A stretch of DNA of 64,000 nt, from the NCBI GenBank assembly GCA_018223435.1, contig JAGTTO010000001.1, positions 868,001 through 932,000 of the forward strand, given 5' to 3'. The notes beneath the pieces are model-generated. The model was not told where the DNA came from and made no database searches. It was given only the letters and a program-made list of their open reading frames with translations. The position numbers were made by a program, and so were the translations under genes. The DNA is from Lachnospiraceae bacterium Marseille-Q4251. GTDB taxonomy: Bacteria > Bacillota > Clostridia > Lachnospirales > Lachnospiraceae. Positions 1 to 9,974 of this stretch are shown here, in pieces (position 1 is the stretch's first letter; each line of letters starts with the position of its first letter).

Positions 1-575
1 AATTGTGTTGTTTTTGATTTGCCAAATGGGACATATGGTGCAATTTCACTTATTGGTTTCAGCATCGTCTTACTTAAAAATTTGTAAATCACTTTTTCGT
101 CTTCGGTTAAATTGACATTCGTTTCAAATATCGGTAGTACAATTTTTATAGCATTTTCTGACACTTCAAATTCTGGTTTTATCAAACTCTCTGCATATAG
201 TTGTTTGATTCGTGTAATTCCTGTTCCAAATATCTCTACTAATCCCAGTCTGTAAAATACATTTGCAAGATTTCTATTTCTTAAAATAGATAGTTTACCT
301 GATAAATATTCTTCTGCCGTTATTCCAGCCGGCAATCCACCAGGAGACACTACTTCTATTCTATCATCAAACATAGAAACTCTGATGTGTGAATTAATAT
401 CCCATACCCTATGAATCAAAGCATTTGCAATTGCTTCTCTGAAAGCTGCTTCCGGTATTTTCTCTACCATCTTTCTGTCAGCCCCCTGTATTACTTCATA
501 TTGGTAATAATCTCTAAATACAGCAAGTGCTTTTTCATATATTTCTAAAACCGATATATGTTCATACGTTACTTG
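1..575 (-). pseudogene. 3' half of an AlbA_2/HATPase_c_4 family putative DNA-binding protein, cut by IS110
   Basis: The minus strand is open from about 575 to beyond base 1. It reads TYEHISVLEIYEKAL..., then EAAFREAIANALIHR and SPGGLPAGIT, then LVEIFGTGITRIKQLY. These are the conserved C-terminal blocks of proteins that pair an AlbA_2 (Schlafen-like) head with a GHKL-type ATP-binding tail, usually annotated as putative transcriptional regulators. The matching N-terminal half lies at 2,133-2,744 on the same strand, beyond the IS110 insertion: it ends IIQKRDQ and this part resumes at (V)TYEHIS. The C-terminus runs off the window. The family call is firm; the biological role is unknown. Confidence 0.75.
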
Positions 576-840
576 TATGATGTTATTAGAAGCAAAAACA
601 ACATACTTCCTTTCTTTTTTTGTTTCGTGGTTTAATACATTCAGATACTGTGACTTTTGATTTCGTTTTTGTAGCTCTGACTACTCAACAGGAGTGTATT
701 GCCATCTCTTTTATCTGAATTGTTTATTAGCTGGATGTTGCCAGAGTGTTTGCTCTGAGTACTTATTTCAATCAAGTCTACGATGATAATTGTTGGTGGA
801 TACCACGGTATCAGACTTTATGAAAGGGAGGTACAACCTC
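576..840 (+). ncRNA. Candidate bridge-RNA region of the IS110 left end
   Basis: IS110-group elements of the IS621 type encode a bridge RNA in the untranslated stretch upstream of the transposase; it pairs with donor and target DNA. Here the long non-coding end lies on that side of the gene. Position and length are the only evidence; I did not derive the loops. Confidence 0.35.
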
Positions 841-2007
841 ATGATTTACGTCGGCATTGATATTGCCAAACTTAACCATTTCGCCGCTGCGGTTTCTTCC
901 GACGGCGAGATACTCATTGAGCCGTTCAAATTCACAAATGACTATGATGGCTTCTATCTGCTGCTTTCTAAACTGGCACCACTTGACCAGAACAGCATCA
1001 TCATAGGTCTTGAGTCAACGGCACACTATGGTGACAACCTTGTTCGTTTTCTTATCAGCAAGGACTTTAAAGTGTGTGTTCTCAACCCGATTCAGACTTC
1101 TTTCATGCGCAAAAATAATGTACGCAAGACGAAGACTGATAAAGTCGACACGTTTGTTATTGCTAAAACCCTTATGATGCAGGATTCTCTTCGGTTTTTG
1201 ACCTTAGAGGATCTGGATTATCTTGAGCTCAAAGAACTCGGCAGATTCCGCCAGAAACTGGTGAAGCAGCGTACCCGTTTAAAAATACAGCTGACTTCTT
1301 ATGTGGATCAGGTATTCCCTGAACTACAGTATTTCTTTAAATCTGGCCTGCATCAGCATTCTGTCTACGCCCTCCTTAAGGAGGCTCCAACACCTAATGC
1401 AATTGCTTCTATGCATATGACCCATCTTGCTCACATCCTCGAAGTTGCTTCCCACGGCCATTTCGGTAAGGACAAAGCCAGAGATTTAAGAGTTCTCGCA
1501 CAGAAGTCTGTCGGTGTCAATGACAGTTCTTTATCTATTCAGATAACTCATACCATTGAACAGATTGAGTTATTGGATAGCCAATTATTTCATACAGAGC
1601 TTGAAATGGCAAATCTTGTCACCTGCCTGCACTCTGTAATTATGACCATTCCCGGTATTGGTTTCGTGAATGGTGGATTAATCCTTGGTGAAATCGGTGA
1701 TATACACCGTTTCTCTGAACCAAAGAAGTTACTTGCATTTGCCGGTCTGGATCCGTCAGTTCATCAGTCTGGGAACTTCCAAGCTAAAAAAACACGGATG
1801 TCAAAGCGTGGCTCAAGAGTACTACGTTACGCACTCATGAACGCTGCCCACAATGTCGTTAAAAACAACTCAACTTTCAAAGATTACTATGATTCTAAGA
1901 AAGCAGAGGGACGTTCGCATTACAATGCACTTGGGCACTGTGCCGGCAAACTTGTCAGAGTCATCTGGAAGATGCTCACTGACAACGTAGAATTTAACCT
2001 CGAATAA
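841..2007 (+). CDS. IS110-family transposase (DEDD recombinase)
   Basis: A 388-residue recombinase that moves its own insertion sequence. The N-terminal RuvC-like DEDD domain shows GIDIAK (first Asp), LESTAHYG (Glu) and KTDKVD (Asp pair) within residues 1-105. The C-terminal Tnp_IS116/IS110/IS902 domain shows IPGIG and then [10 protein letters not shown] and [13 protein letters not shown], which hold the family's catalytic serine. I chose the ATG at 841 because GGGAGG sits nine bases upstream and the protein then begins [10 protein letters not shown] as its relatives do; an in-frame TTG at 790 is less likely. The frame looks intact, so the element may be active. Confidence 0.92.
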   Translation: MIYVGIDIAKLNHFAAAVSSDGEILIEPFKFTNDYDGFYLLLSKLAPLDQNSIIIGLESTAHYGDNLVRFLISKDFKVCVLNPIQTSFMRKNNVRKTKTDKVDTFVIAKTLMMQDSLRFLTLEDLDYLELKELGRFRQKLVKQRTRLKIQLTSYVDQVFPELQYFFKSGLHQHSVYALLKEAPTPNAIASMHMTHLAHILEVASHGHFGKDKARDLRVLAQKSVGVNDSSLSIQITHTIEQIELLDSQLFHTELEMANLVTCLHSVIMTIPGIGFVNGGLILGEIGDIHRFSEPKKLLAFAGLDPSVHQSGNFQAKKTRMSKRGSRVLRYALMNAAHNVVKNNSTFKDYYDSKKAEGRSHYNALGHCAGKLVRVIWKMLTDNVEFNLE

Positions 2008-2132
2008 GAGGTCTGTATACCAATATCGATAGATTTTGAAAAAGCACTCTAAGGGAGCTCTATTAAAGTTACCCTTTTTCACCCGAAACAGAAAAATAAA
2101 TTTCTGGCTAATTTATACTTGACTTTTCATAG

Positions 2133-2744
2133 CTGGTCTCTTTTTTGAATAATACTGATATTCTCACCGAACTTAACAATATCAATTCCTGAAAAATGAT
2201 TTTTATCTGCCAAAAGTCCCGCTGCATTATTATAACCATTTATATTGTCATACAGGTTCAATGTCTTTAAAGTATCTTGATTGAAAGTTTCAATGTAAAT
2301 ATTTTCTTTCAGTTTACACTGTAAAATTTTAAAAGATAGCTCCTGATCTTTACAAGGTAATTCTTCGAAGCTAATATTTTTTCCATCTAATACAAGCCTT
2401 GAAAATTCCAATGTATCTACCTCTATCGTTGCTGTATCATTTCGTTTGTATGCTTTTGATTTATATAAATACGGTTTTTGAAGACCACTTTTTACAGTAA
2501 GTTTTATCGTCTGGTCATTATTCTGTATTTCAAGTGTATAGTTTGGTTGAGGTGATATACTGTCATTGATTTTATTTTCGATATCCAGACAGGCCTGTTT
2601 TACATCTGGCAATCCTTTCACATTTCCATTATCATCAACCCCAAAAAGAATTGTTCCACCATTGTAATTCGAAAAGGCACTAACTGTTTTCAAAAAAGTA
2701 TTCGTAATCGTTTCCTTGAATTCTAATATTCTTGTTTCACGCAT
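2133..2744 (-). pseudogene. 5' half of the AlbA_2-domain protein interrupted by IS110
   Basis: This part begins MRETRILEFKETITNTFLK and continues NGGTILFGVDDNGNVKGL, the typical AlbA_2 core. It runs to FGENISIIQKRDQ, where insertion-sequence DNA begins and a stop follows two codons later. The start at 2,744 was preferred over upstream in-frame ATGs because GGAAAGGGAA lies just ahead and the family begins this way. Together with 1-575 it made one gene of the usual domain order. It belongs to DNA left of the att-like repeat at 2,994, and so perhaps to a neighbouring element. Confidence 0.8.
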
Positions 2745-2985
2745 AGTAATCGTTCCCTTTCCAACCATAATGATTATATTATATGCAAAAATGCGCAAAA
2801 AATCAATCGTATTTTTTTACGATTGATTTTTTAATTGATTTTGAGTGTAGTATTATTTTTTGGCCAACTGAATTATGACAACTTTTTTAATTATTCCGAT
2901 TCGGTCTTCCAAAGGTATAAATAAGGTGTAAATTATTTGTTTCTATCTAGAAAATCCCACAAAATCAAGTCTTTCTCGCCATACT

Positions 2986-3024
2986 TTAAATGTTGCCGTG
3001 GCATACGAAAAGTACTCGAATCAT
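2986..3024 (-). repeat. Left att-like direct repeat inside a tyrosine-phosphatase gene start
   Basis: The core at 2,994-3,021 matches 37,844-37,871 in the same orientation at 27 of 28 positions (17 identical bases, one mismatch, 10 identical). On the minus strand it encodes M-IRVLFVCHG-NI followed by a stop. This is the start of a low-molecular-weight protein tyrosine phosphatase up to its P-loop, where relatives continue CRSP. GAGAGGAG lies upstream of the ATG, a good ribosome site. The rest of the phosphatase is absent on both sides within the window. The surrounding gap (2,745-3,222) shows no other gene. Confidence 0.65.
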
Positions 3025-3222
3025 TGTTTTTTCTCCTCTCAAATTGCCTTGAAATGCCGTATTTTGCAAGGTTTTATCAGCATTTCAAGGTATCGTAATT
3101 TTCTTCTCATTTACTACATTTTTTACAAAAAAGTGCAAAATGAAGCAAATCATTTCCATCTGTAGTAGTTAAATCGTAGTCAGTTTAGGGGGTGCAGACT
3201 ACTGCTCAAAATAAACGCTTTT

Positions 3223-3780
3223 TTATTTTTGCTCATTTTCATCCTTATCATTATATATAAGAAATGTTCTCTTTGTAATCATTAGCAGTAACATTATTAT
3301 CATAAAAGAAAAACTATACACAACACAAGATATAATTTTTTCAGCCATTTCAGACTCCGTCTCAAGTATTATGATAGATAATATTGCTGCCAACAAAGAC
3401 AGTATAGTTGACGATACTATAGAGACAAAGGTTTCACCTACTACTTTTCTTTCTATATCATTATTGCTCTCCATTTTTCCTACAAGAATAGCTGCAAATC
3501 CAAATAAAACAGTAAACACAAAAGCGAATACTGTTGTTAAAACACTTGCCAAATCATCATCAATTATACATCTAAATCCTATTGTAAGAATTATTGCTAA
3601 ACATATTGGCATAATAATAAAGCAAACAATATCCCACCATGATAGTTTTTCAGTTTTTGCATTTTTAAACACTTTTATTTGATTTACTAATACACTAAAT
3701 ACTCGTACTTTTGCATTTCCAAATAACATAAGTAAAATTATAACAGTAGTTGCTATTACAAGTACCGCTTTACCATACAT
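3223..3780 (-). CDS. Small multi-pass membrane protein, second gene of an unknown pair
   Basis: A 185-residue protein with about five hydrophobic segments: roughly residues 4-21, 50-71, 78-101, 119-141 and 148-171. The tail is short and charged (DKDENEQK). No enzyme motif is visible. It starts one base after the stop of the 318-residue gene at 3,782-4,738, so the two are almost certainly co-transcribed. A soluble protein plus a small membrane partner next to an integration site is an arrangement seen in abortive-infection systems (RexA/RexB and Kiwa are examples of that layout). I see no sequence similarity to those; the function is unknown. Confidence 0.7.
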   Translation of the reverse strand: MYGKAVLVIATTVIILLMLFGNAKVRVFSVLVNQIKVFKNAKTEKLSWWDIVCFIIMPICLAIILTIGFRCIIDDDLASVLTTVFAFVFTVLFGFAAILVGKMESNNDIERKVVGETFVSIVSSTILSLLAAILSIIILETESEMAEKIISCVVYSFSFMIIMLLLMITKRTFLIYNDKDENEQK

Positions 3781-3781
3781 A

Positions 3782-4738
3782 CTATATTACCTCCGATTCA
3801 ATTATTTTTTGATAATATTCATCAGCAAGTTCTATTAACACCTCAGCAAAGTTTTGTGTTGCTCTATAACCTTCATAAAGTTTTTGAGTAATATCATAAT
3901 TTCCCATAATATGCTCAAAATCATTCCATTTTACATTTTTAGCTTGATTCCCAATTTTTAATCTAATTTCTGCATCATTATATTCTTCTGAATTTGGAAG
4001 TTCCGCTTTAATTTGGGAAAATGCATCTTCCTTATTAATTCTTTTTAACTGCATCTTTTGAATTATTCCAAGAATTTTTCGATTTTCACTTGCTTCCAAA
4101 TTTAACCCTAAATCACGAATAATACATTTTTTCTTAGATACTTTCATATGATCTGCTATATCACTTGAGTTATTTTCTCTAGTAAATTGGAGTGTCATTC
4201 TAGTCGGTGAAACCCCCTGTATTTCATTAAACGGTGGGACTATAAGATCCATATCTAATTTTAACCCAACCGATTTCAACGTTTTATTTGCTGTTTCAAG
4301 AAATACACTTTTACACCCTGATCCATTTTGTCTATGAAAAATGGCAACTATTGTATCTCCATTTTCATAGACAAAAATGTGATAAGCATAAAGAGCCGCT
4401 GAATCTGAATCAAAATTATATTTTTTACCAGTTTGCCTTTTTATAACAACTACTGGTTTTCCCTGCTTACCTGCTCCTGGAATAATATGCCATATTTTAG
4501 TTCCTTCTTTCTCTCTCATAGATATTTTATCACCAGTCAAAAGAATTGCTCTATCTGTATTTTCTCCAATTGCAAGATTTTCTGTATATTTTTCATATTT
4601 CTCTATAAAATCAGAAAAATTATATTCAGGTTTTTTGCCTTCTTTAATTGCCTCTCTTTGTTCCTCTATTAATGGATTATTTCTTTGTAAATAACTAAAT
4701 TTACATGAATATGCTGTAAGTGTTTCTACCTTTGTCAT
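3782..4738 (-). CDS. Unknown soluble protein, first gene of a pair with a membrane protein
   Basis: A 318-residue protein without signal peptide or membrane segment. The middle part (about residues 80-170) looks like a beta-rich fold (GKPVVVIKRQTGKKYNF, YHIFVYENGDTIVAIFHRQ); the C-terminal third is helical and charged. No catalytic motif is recognisable. The ribosome site is weak. Upstream at about 4,770-4,800 an inverted repeat (GAATATA...TATATTC) could be an operator or part of the promoter. It lies between the att-like repeat and the integrase remnant, a usual place for cargo or defence genes. The annotation is hypothetical. Confidence 0.7.
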   Translation of the reverse strand: MTKVETLTAYSCKFSYLQRNNPLIEEQREAIKEGKKPEYNFSDFIEKYEKYTENLAIGENTDRAILLTGDKISMREKEGTKIWHIIPGAGKQGKPVVVIKRQTGKKYNFDSDSAALYAYHIFVYENGDTIVAIFHRQNGSGCKSVFLETANKTLKSVGLKLDMDLIVPPFNEIQGVSPTRMTLQFTRENNSSDIADHMKVSKKKCIIRDLGLNLEASENRKILGIIQKMQLKRINKEDAFSQIKAELPNSEEYNDAEIRLKIGNQAKNVKWNDFEHIMGNYDITQKLYEGYRATQNFAEVLIELADEYYQKIIESEVI

Positions 4739-4832
4739 TTGATTACATTTCTTTTGTTTTTATCTAAATTGAATATATAAATCCTTTTTGTATATTCAGA
4801 ATTATATCATACCTCCAATCTTTTCACCACAG

Positions 4833-4863
4833 AAAAGCACCCAAGTTACATAAACCTGGATGC
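4833..4863 (-). terminator. Rho-independent terminator after the integrase remnant
   Basis: On the minus strand GCATCCAGGTT and AACTTGGGTGC form a stem followed by TTTT. It lies 29 bases past the stop of the integrase fragment. Confidence 0.75.
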
Positions 4864-4891
4864 TATCGTTTCCTATTACAATATTTTATTT

Positions 4892-5150
4892 TTAAACTAC
4901 CTTGAACATATTCTGCTTCAAAGGCTTATCATCTTTATCCGAAATTCCCATTTCTTTTCTTGCATTTTCCAGTCCCTGCATTTTCTGTAGTTCTTTCTCT
5001 GCATCATCCAATCCCATATGGGTATACACATTCAAAGTAACTCCTATATCTGAATGTCCCATCAGGTATTGCAATGTCTTAGGATTCATTCCTGACTTGG
5101 CCATGTTGGAGCAATATGTATGGCGGCACACATGTGGATGTGTCAAGTAT
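4892..5150 (-). pseudogene. C-terminal fragment of a Tn916-type tyrosine integrase
   Basis: About 84 residues remain. They hold the catalytic Arg (HVCRHTYC), the second His (LMGHSDIGVTLNVY) and the nucleophilic Tyr (NVYTH) of a phage-type tyrosine recombinase. The N-terminal arm-binding and core-binding domains and the first part of the catalytic domain are missing. Coding similarity ends abruptly at about 5,150, where a run of A/T and the serine-recombinase block begin; no N-terminal half is present elsewhere in the window. This fragment cannot recombine DNA. It is the likely former integrase of the element bounded by the att-like repeats. Confidence 0.85.
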
Positions 5151-5258
5151 AGGACAAAAAAAATTTTATTTTTTTCTGCCGAAGACTATCTGACGCTTCC
5201 ATCAGGTAGTCCCAGCACCTTTATTATCTTCTGATAAGTCATTTTTGTCCTGCTCAAG

Positions 5259-6836
5259 TTATCTTTGTTCTGAAAAAATATCGTCAAAATTCCATTCGAT
5301 TTCGATTTCATCCTGACTATGAACACGGATCACCTTGATAATCTCACGCAGCTTCTCTGTATCGAACTTTTGAATTCCCAAGAAATCTTTTAGTTTTATT
5401 TTATCAGAAAGTTCATTTTGTTCAAGAAGCTTTTTGCTATTCTCCGCATCTTCTATTTTTCGTTTAATTTCATCCAGCTGTCCACTTATCTTTTCCGCTC
5501 TCTGCTTATACAAATCACGATCCATACGACCATCTTTGTAATCATCATAGAGTTTCATCTTTTCTGAAGTCAATTGTCGGCTCTATTTTTGCAATTCTGC
5601 GGTATTGATTTCTTTGTAGTCGCATTGCCTGTTGTAAGATACTTTCTTTTCTTTTTCCAACATTGACGCTGCATACTGATGAACAAGCCCAAGGATATTC
5701 TCCTCCAGCGGTTCCCGTCGGATCACCAGACTTCGACACACAGGATCTCCATTGGTTCGAGCATCTGAGCATTTTAGCAGATGCTCCGTTTCTTTTAGCA
5801 AAGAATGCCCACAGTTGGCACATAACAGCAATGCTGGCTGCTTTTTACGTCTTTCCAGAGTAAAATTGGTGCGTGATTCCGCAACACTTCTCTTCTTTTT
5901 CGGATGCATTTCATTTGCTTTTTCAAACAATACCCTGTCTATAATTGCCGTATGATGATTTTCCAGGCGAACCCATTCTGTTTCATCATTCAGAACTGCT
6001 TTATGACCGGTATGCATACTGCAACGTGTTTTTCCCCAGATTCTGGTTCCAATATAAATCTCATCCCGGACAATTGCCGCTACTGTCGTAGGGCTCCAGT
6101 GTTTCTTTTTGATCGTGTCAAACCTCTGGAACTGCACCTGATCCCCTCTTGATAATTTCTGCTCATCACAAGTGGCAATCGCCTGTCTGTTCAATTCCCT
6201 TGTAATATCTGCAAAACTTGTTTCTTCCGCTGCCATCCGAAAAATCATTTTCACGACTTTTGCAGCCTCCGGATCAACTTCCAGTCTTCCGTCTTTTCCT
6301 TTTTTATAGCCATATCTGGCATTTACTGGAAGGCGTGTACCATTTCTCGTTCTTGTCTGCAATGCTGATGAAATTTTCTTGGACAAATCCAGGCTATACA
6401 TATTGTATACCAGATTCTGCAATGCTACATTCATTCCACCAGTCATTCCGCTGCTTGCTGCACTGTCATAGCTGTCATTAATCGAAATAAATCGAATCTG
6501 TAAAAGTGGAAAAATATATTCAATATAAAATCCAACTTCCAGATAGTCTCTTCCGAATCTGGAAAAGTCTTTTACAACTACACAGCCGATTTCTCCGCTT
6601 TTCATGTCATCCTGCAGCTGTTGAAATCCCTGCCTTTTAAAATGAGTACCGCTGACACCGTCATCCACATATTCCAGGATATCTGCCTCAGCAACACCTA
6701 ACTGATCAATCACAAATGATTTTAACAGAATTCTCTGAGAAGTTACACTGTCGCTCTCTTTTTTGGCTCTGCCATCTACATTGTCATCTTCTGCGGATAA
6801 ACGGATGTAAACAGCTGTTTTTCTATGATCTGTCAT
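5259..6836 (-). pseudogene. Large serine recombinase split by one in-frame amber codon
   Basis: Two reading frames in the same phase, 6,836-5,583 and 5,573-5,259, are separated by a single TAG at 5,583-5,585. The first (417 residues) has the resolvase domain with catalytic serine (YIRLSAEDD), VVKDFSRFGRDY, the recombinase domain and a zinc ribbon (CANCGHSLL, later a second Cys pair). The second supplies the coiled-coil tail and end domain. Reading through TAG gives about 525 residues, the usual length for this family. A CAG to TAG change explains it. The truncated protein would lack the coiled coil needed for controlled integration. The 4-base overlap with the gene at 6,833 suggests a former operon of recombinases. 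Confidence 0.85.
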
Positions 6837-8231
6837 CTTGACTGTGCCTCCTTCTCTTTCTTTAATTTCTGTAAATCTGCAAACTGATCGTCATATACCA
6901 GCTTGATCTCATAATCATACTTACCATGGATAATAATTGAATCCACAAAGGCATCTGCCATTTCTTTTGTCAGCTTACGCTTTGACATATAAGTATGTAT
7001 CACATTTCCCCAGCCTTCTTCAATGTGATAATCCTGGGAATACCGAACCTGTGCCGCCAATACTGTGTCCAGACGGCTCTTGATATTCTCAATTTCATTG
7101 GAATAGATTCGAGAAAACTGTATGTATTCTTCTTCTGTAATCAAACGTTCAGAATAATCTTCATATAAATCCGATTTACGCTTACTGATACGGCTTAGTT
7201 CCCGTCGAAGTTTCCCCACCTCTTTATCCAAAAGCAGGTACTGTGTCTGATTTTTGGAAGCTGCATTCATCTCCTGAATCATTTTTTCTGTATCCAATAC
7301 GGTTTTCATATGCGTTTGGATCAGGCGAAGAACATCGTCATCCACATATTCTTTTCTGACTCTGTGCCCTTTGCATTGCTTTCCTCCGGATTTATGGTTA
7401 GTATTGGCTCCACAGATATAAAAGAATGTGCCATTTCTTTCTCTGGACAACGTCATGCGGTTGCCACAGCCTCCGCACCATATCTTTCCTGTATAGAAAT
7501 TATGATTTCGAATAGCCCCATTGTTCTGCTGATGTTTCTTCTTATAAGCTTCCGTATATTCCTGGATTTTAGATTGTACCTGTTGAAACAACTCTCTATC
7601 TATAATCCCTTCATGCGTGTTTTCCACATGCACCCATTCACTCTCTGGTCGATTTCTCTGTTTATTTCCCTGGAAAACACTTTGCTGATATTTTCCAAAT
7701 ACAGAATCACCTGTGCAATGAACATCCTGAAGAACTCGTTTCACTTCATAATTGTTCCAGGGTTTTGACTCCGGTAGCGGCTTTTCACCGGTTTTATAGA
7801 ATTTTCTCTGTAAAGTCGGCGATAAAACTCCATCTTTATTGAGCTGTCTTGCAATATCACTATAGTTCCTGCCATCCATATACATAGAAAATATACTTTT
7901 CAGATGTTCTGCAGCTTCTTCATCAATAATCAGCTGATGATGGTCTTCTTCTGACTTTCTGTAACCATACGGTTCCCAGGCACTTGTAAATTTTCCTTTT
8001 TTCCAAAGAGCTTTTTTTTGCGCTGCTACTCTTTTTGGCAAGGTCTTTCGAATAGAACTCATTGATAATATTCTTCAGTGGAACTGTAAGATCCACACCC
8101 TCTCTGAAGGAATCGAAATCATCTGTCACAGCCAGAAATCTTACATGGAAAAACGGGAATACTCGTTCAATATAATTGCTGGTTTCGACATAATTTCTTC
8201 CAAGTCTGGACAAATCTTTTACAGCAATTCC
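6833..8231 (-). pseudogene. Second large serine recombinase, lacking its head and frameshifted
   Basis: From about 8,231 the minus strand encodes AVKDLSRLGRNYVETSNY, the second half of a resolvase domain. The first about 60 residues, including the catalytic serine, are missing. Around 8,030 the frame shifts by one: dropping one A after LAKK restores VAAQKKALWKKGKF and the downstream frame that runs to 6,833. The remainder has a recombinase domain, a zinc ribbon (CGGCGNRMTL, CGANTNHK) and a coiled coil (about residues 265-340 of the downstream frame). The upstream part is fused in frame to the first recombinase, so one ancestral event deleted the tail of one gene and the head of the next. Confidence 0.8.
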
Positions 8232-9224
8232 GGATAACAGATATACCTGCTTTTGGTCAGGTGAAGTATGTGTATCCATGCCCAGAAGTCTCTGAACAAT
8301 TTCAAAATCGCGGTCACTCACCAGTGGCTCATGATTTTTCTCAATCCGGATCCAGTCATCTTCCGGTTTCACATAAGTCTGCTTCACTTTATGGTTCGGT
8401 GTTGTCCTTTTTCCCTGCACAAGATTTCCGATATAAACCTCATTTTTCAGTATCCTACGGACTGTAACAGAACTCCAAAGTGCCTGTTCTTTCTGCCGGA
8501 AGCCAGTTTCATAATGACTGCCGCTGCTGATTTTATATTCAAATGGGGAAAGAATACCCAGTTCATTTAAACGATTAGCGATCGCATCCTGACTCATTCC
8601 CCGCAGCTTCATCTTAAAAATATCCTGTACTACACTGCCTGCAGATGGGTCAATCTCTAATTTATGCTTATCTGTCTTTGTCTTCCTGTATCCAAATGCT
8701 ACAAACGGAGTCACGCATTCGCCTTTTTTCCTCTTAATCTCAAGATTACTCCTGATCTTAATAGAAATGTCACGGCAATAAGCATCATTGATTAAATTCT
8801 TAAATGGAATAATGATTTCGTCTGCCTGATTCTTTCCCTTGAGACTGTCATAATTGTCATTTATGGCAATGAAGCGCACGCCAAGAGCCGGGAATAATCT
8901 CTCGATATACTTCCCGGAATCAATATATTCCCTTCCAAATCGTGATAAGTCTTTTACCACTACGCAGTCTACAATCCCACGCCGGATATCTTCCAGCATT
9001 GCCTGGAATGCTGGGCGCTCAAAATTAGAGCCTAAGTATCCATCATCAACTCGGACTGAAACAACTTCAATATCTTTTTTGTCTTTCAGGAAATCCAGAA
9101 TCAAAGCTTTCTGGTTAGAAATGCTGTTACTTTCCAGTTTTGCTGAACTGGAAATATCGCCATCTTCTTTAGATAATCTGACATAGATGGCGGCATGATA
9201 GATTTTATTGATATTCTGATACAT
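8232..9224 (-). pseudogene. First large serine recombinase, lacking its zinc ribbon and coiled coil
   Basis: The gene begins with an excellent ribosome site (AAAGGAGG) before the ATG at 9,224. It encodes a full resolvase domain (YVRLSKEDGD with catalytic Ser, VVVKDLSRFGREY) and a recombinase DNA-binding domain up to QVYLLSGI. At about 8,232 it passes directly into the middle of another recombinase's catalytic domain, so the zinc ribbon and coiled coil are lost. The fused frame ends at 7,923 after the downstream frameshift. The catalytic head is intact, but the protein is unlikely to work as an integrase. Confidence 0.8.
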
Positions 9225-9261
9225 ATCTTACCTCCTTTTATTACGTCAGAAAATCCATGTA

Positions 9262-9315
9262 ATAAAAGGGGGCTGCATAATTTGTCCTTACCGACATTCT
9301 AACACAGTCCCCTCA
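9262..9315 (-). terminator. Possible terminator after the mazF-like operon
   Basis: On the minus strand GGGGACTG and CAGCCCCC can pair across a long loop and are followed by TTTTATT. The loop is long, so this is tentative. Confidence 0.4.
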
Positions 9316-9332
9316 ATCTTGCCAGTACTTTT

Positions 9333-9581
9333 TCAGACACTCAGAAGCATATTCTCAAATGCCTGCTCCATAGATATACCGTTATTGGCAAATCTGACTT
9401 TTACTTTCATATTGCCGATCCGGACCAAATATGGATTTCCTACTTTATTCAGAAAAATATCTCTCCGTTCCTGAAGCGATTTATTTCTGTCTGCTTTTAT
9501 CATCCGTAGGTCAGTCATTTCATTGATATCTACATCACTGAAATCCTGCTCCAGATAGTTTCTATATTTCTCTGCCGTCAT
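9333..9581 (-). CDS. Small protein downstream of a MazF-like toxin (DUF6870-like)
   Basis: An 82-residue protein starting MTAEKYRNYLEQDF and ending in a basic beta-like part (YLVRIGNMKVKVRFANNG). It resembles the small proteins called DUF6870 that are common in Firmicutes mobile elements; I am only moderately sure of the name. Its start overlaps the end of the MazF-like gene by 20 bases, so the two are translationally coupled. By position it could be a partner or antitoxin, although an antitoxin usually precedes the toxin. No DNA-binding motif is visible. Confidence 0.65.
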   Translation of the reverse strand: MTAEKYRNYLEQDFSDVDINEMTDLRMIKADRNKSLQERRDIFLNKVGNPYLVRIGNMKVKVRFANNGISMEQAFENMLLSV

Positions 9582-9942
9582 GCCCTTCTCCTTCCATTCC
9601 CATCTGAATCCGTACTGCTTTCAGTACCCGATCCAGGCTCCACTTATTTACTCTTCCGCATTTCTCAATAATACATTTTGTAGAAATGCTCATAACCTGT
9701 TCAGCCAAGGCCAGGCTTCCTTTTCGGATCCCTGTCATGTCATATTTACTGATAAATACATGTGTTGGTAAATACCGCTTCTTATATATTCTTGATGTCA
9801 GCGGAACTACTGTAATGACTGAACTGTATGTATTAGCTTTGTTATTACTTACTACGATCACCGGTCTTACTCCACCCTGAACCGAAGTTGTCGGGAACAT
9901 ACCGAGATCCGCCCATAAGATATCTCCTCTGCGGATTGTCAT
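9562..9942 (-). CDS. MazF/PemK-family toxin-like endoribonuclease
   Basis: A 126-residue protein of the MazF/PemK fold, whose members cut mRNA. The N-terminal RRGDILWADLG and the block GGVRPVIVVSNN are the family's signature strands; VITVVPLTS follows, and the C-terminal helix is present. The start at 9,942 has GAGAGG just upstream; an in-frame TTG at 9,957 is less likely. No classical MazE-type antitoxin lies directly upstream: that side holds a long apparently non-coding, highly structured stretch (9,975-10,462). The gene after it encodes a small basic protein. It may act as an element-maintenance toxin or as a domesticated relative. Confidence 0.85.
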   Translation of the reverse strand: MTIRRGDILWADLGMFPTTSVQGGVRPVIVVSNNKANTYSSVITVVPLTSRIYKKRYLPTHVFISKYDMTGIRKGSLALAEQVMSISTKCIIEKCGRVNKWSLDRVLKAVRIQMGMEGEGHDGREI

Positions 9943-9974
9943 TTGTCCTCTCTCCAATCTATTATTTTTACTTG

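Larger units (their letters stand above)
576..2132 (+). mobile_element. IS110-family insertion sequence (about 1.56 kb)
   Basis: The limits are set by where the interrupted AlbA_2 reading frame stops and resumes: a CAG codon at 2,133-2,135 and a CAA codon at 573-575. No terminal inverted repeats or target duplication are evident, which is normal for IS110. The element has a long untranslated left end (about 265 bases), one transposase gene, and a short right end (about 125 bases). The exact ends are inferred from the interrupted gene and may be off by tens of bases. Confidence 0.7.

Noticed and set aside
3223-4738. Assignment of the gene pair to the Kiwa or RexAB systems
   Set aside because: Only the general layout (soluble plus membrane protein) agrees; I can see no matching sequence motif, and the gene order differs from Kiwa.
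5663-6481. Plus-strand frames of 60-90 codons opposite the serine recombinase
   Set aside because: They are shadows of the real minus-strand gene: no ribosome sites and no recognisable domains.
8000-8062. Programmed frameshifting at AAAAAG in the second serine recombinase
   Set aside because: The shift needed is +1, whereas a slippery A-run of this kind gives -1. Together with the missing head, decay is the simpler reading.
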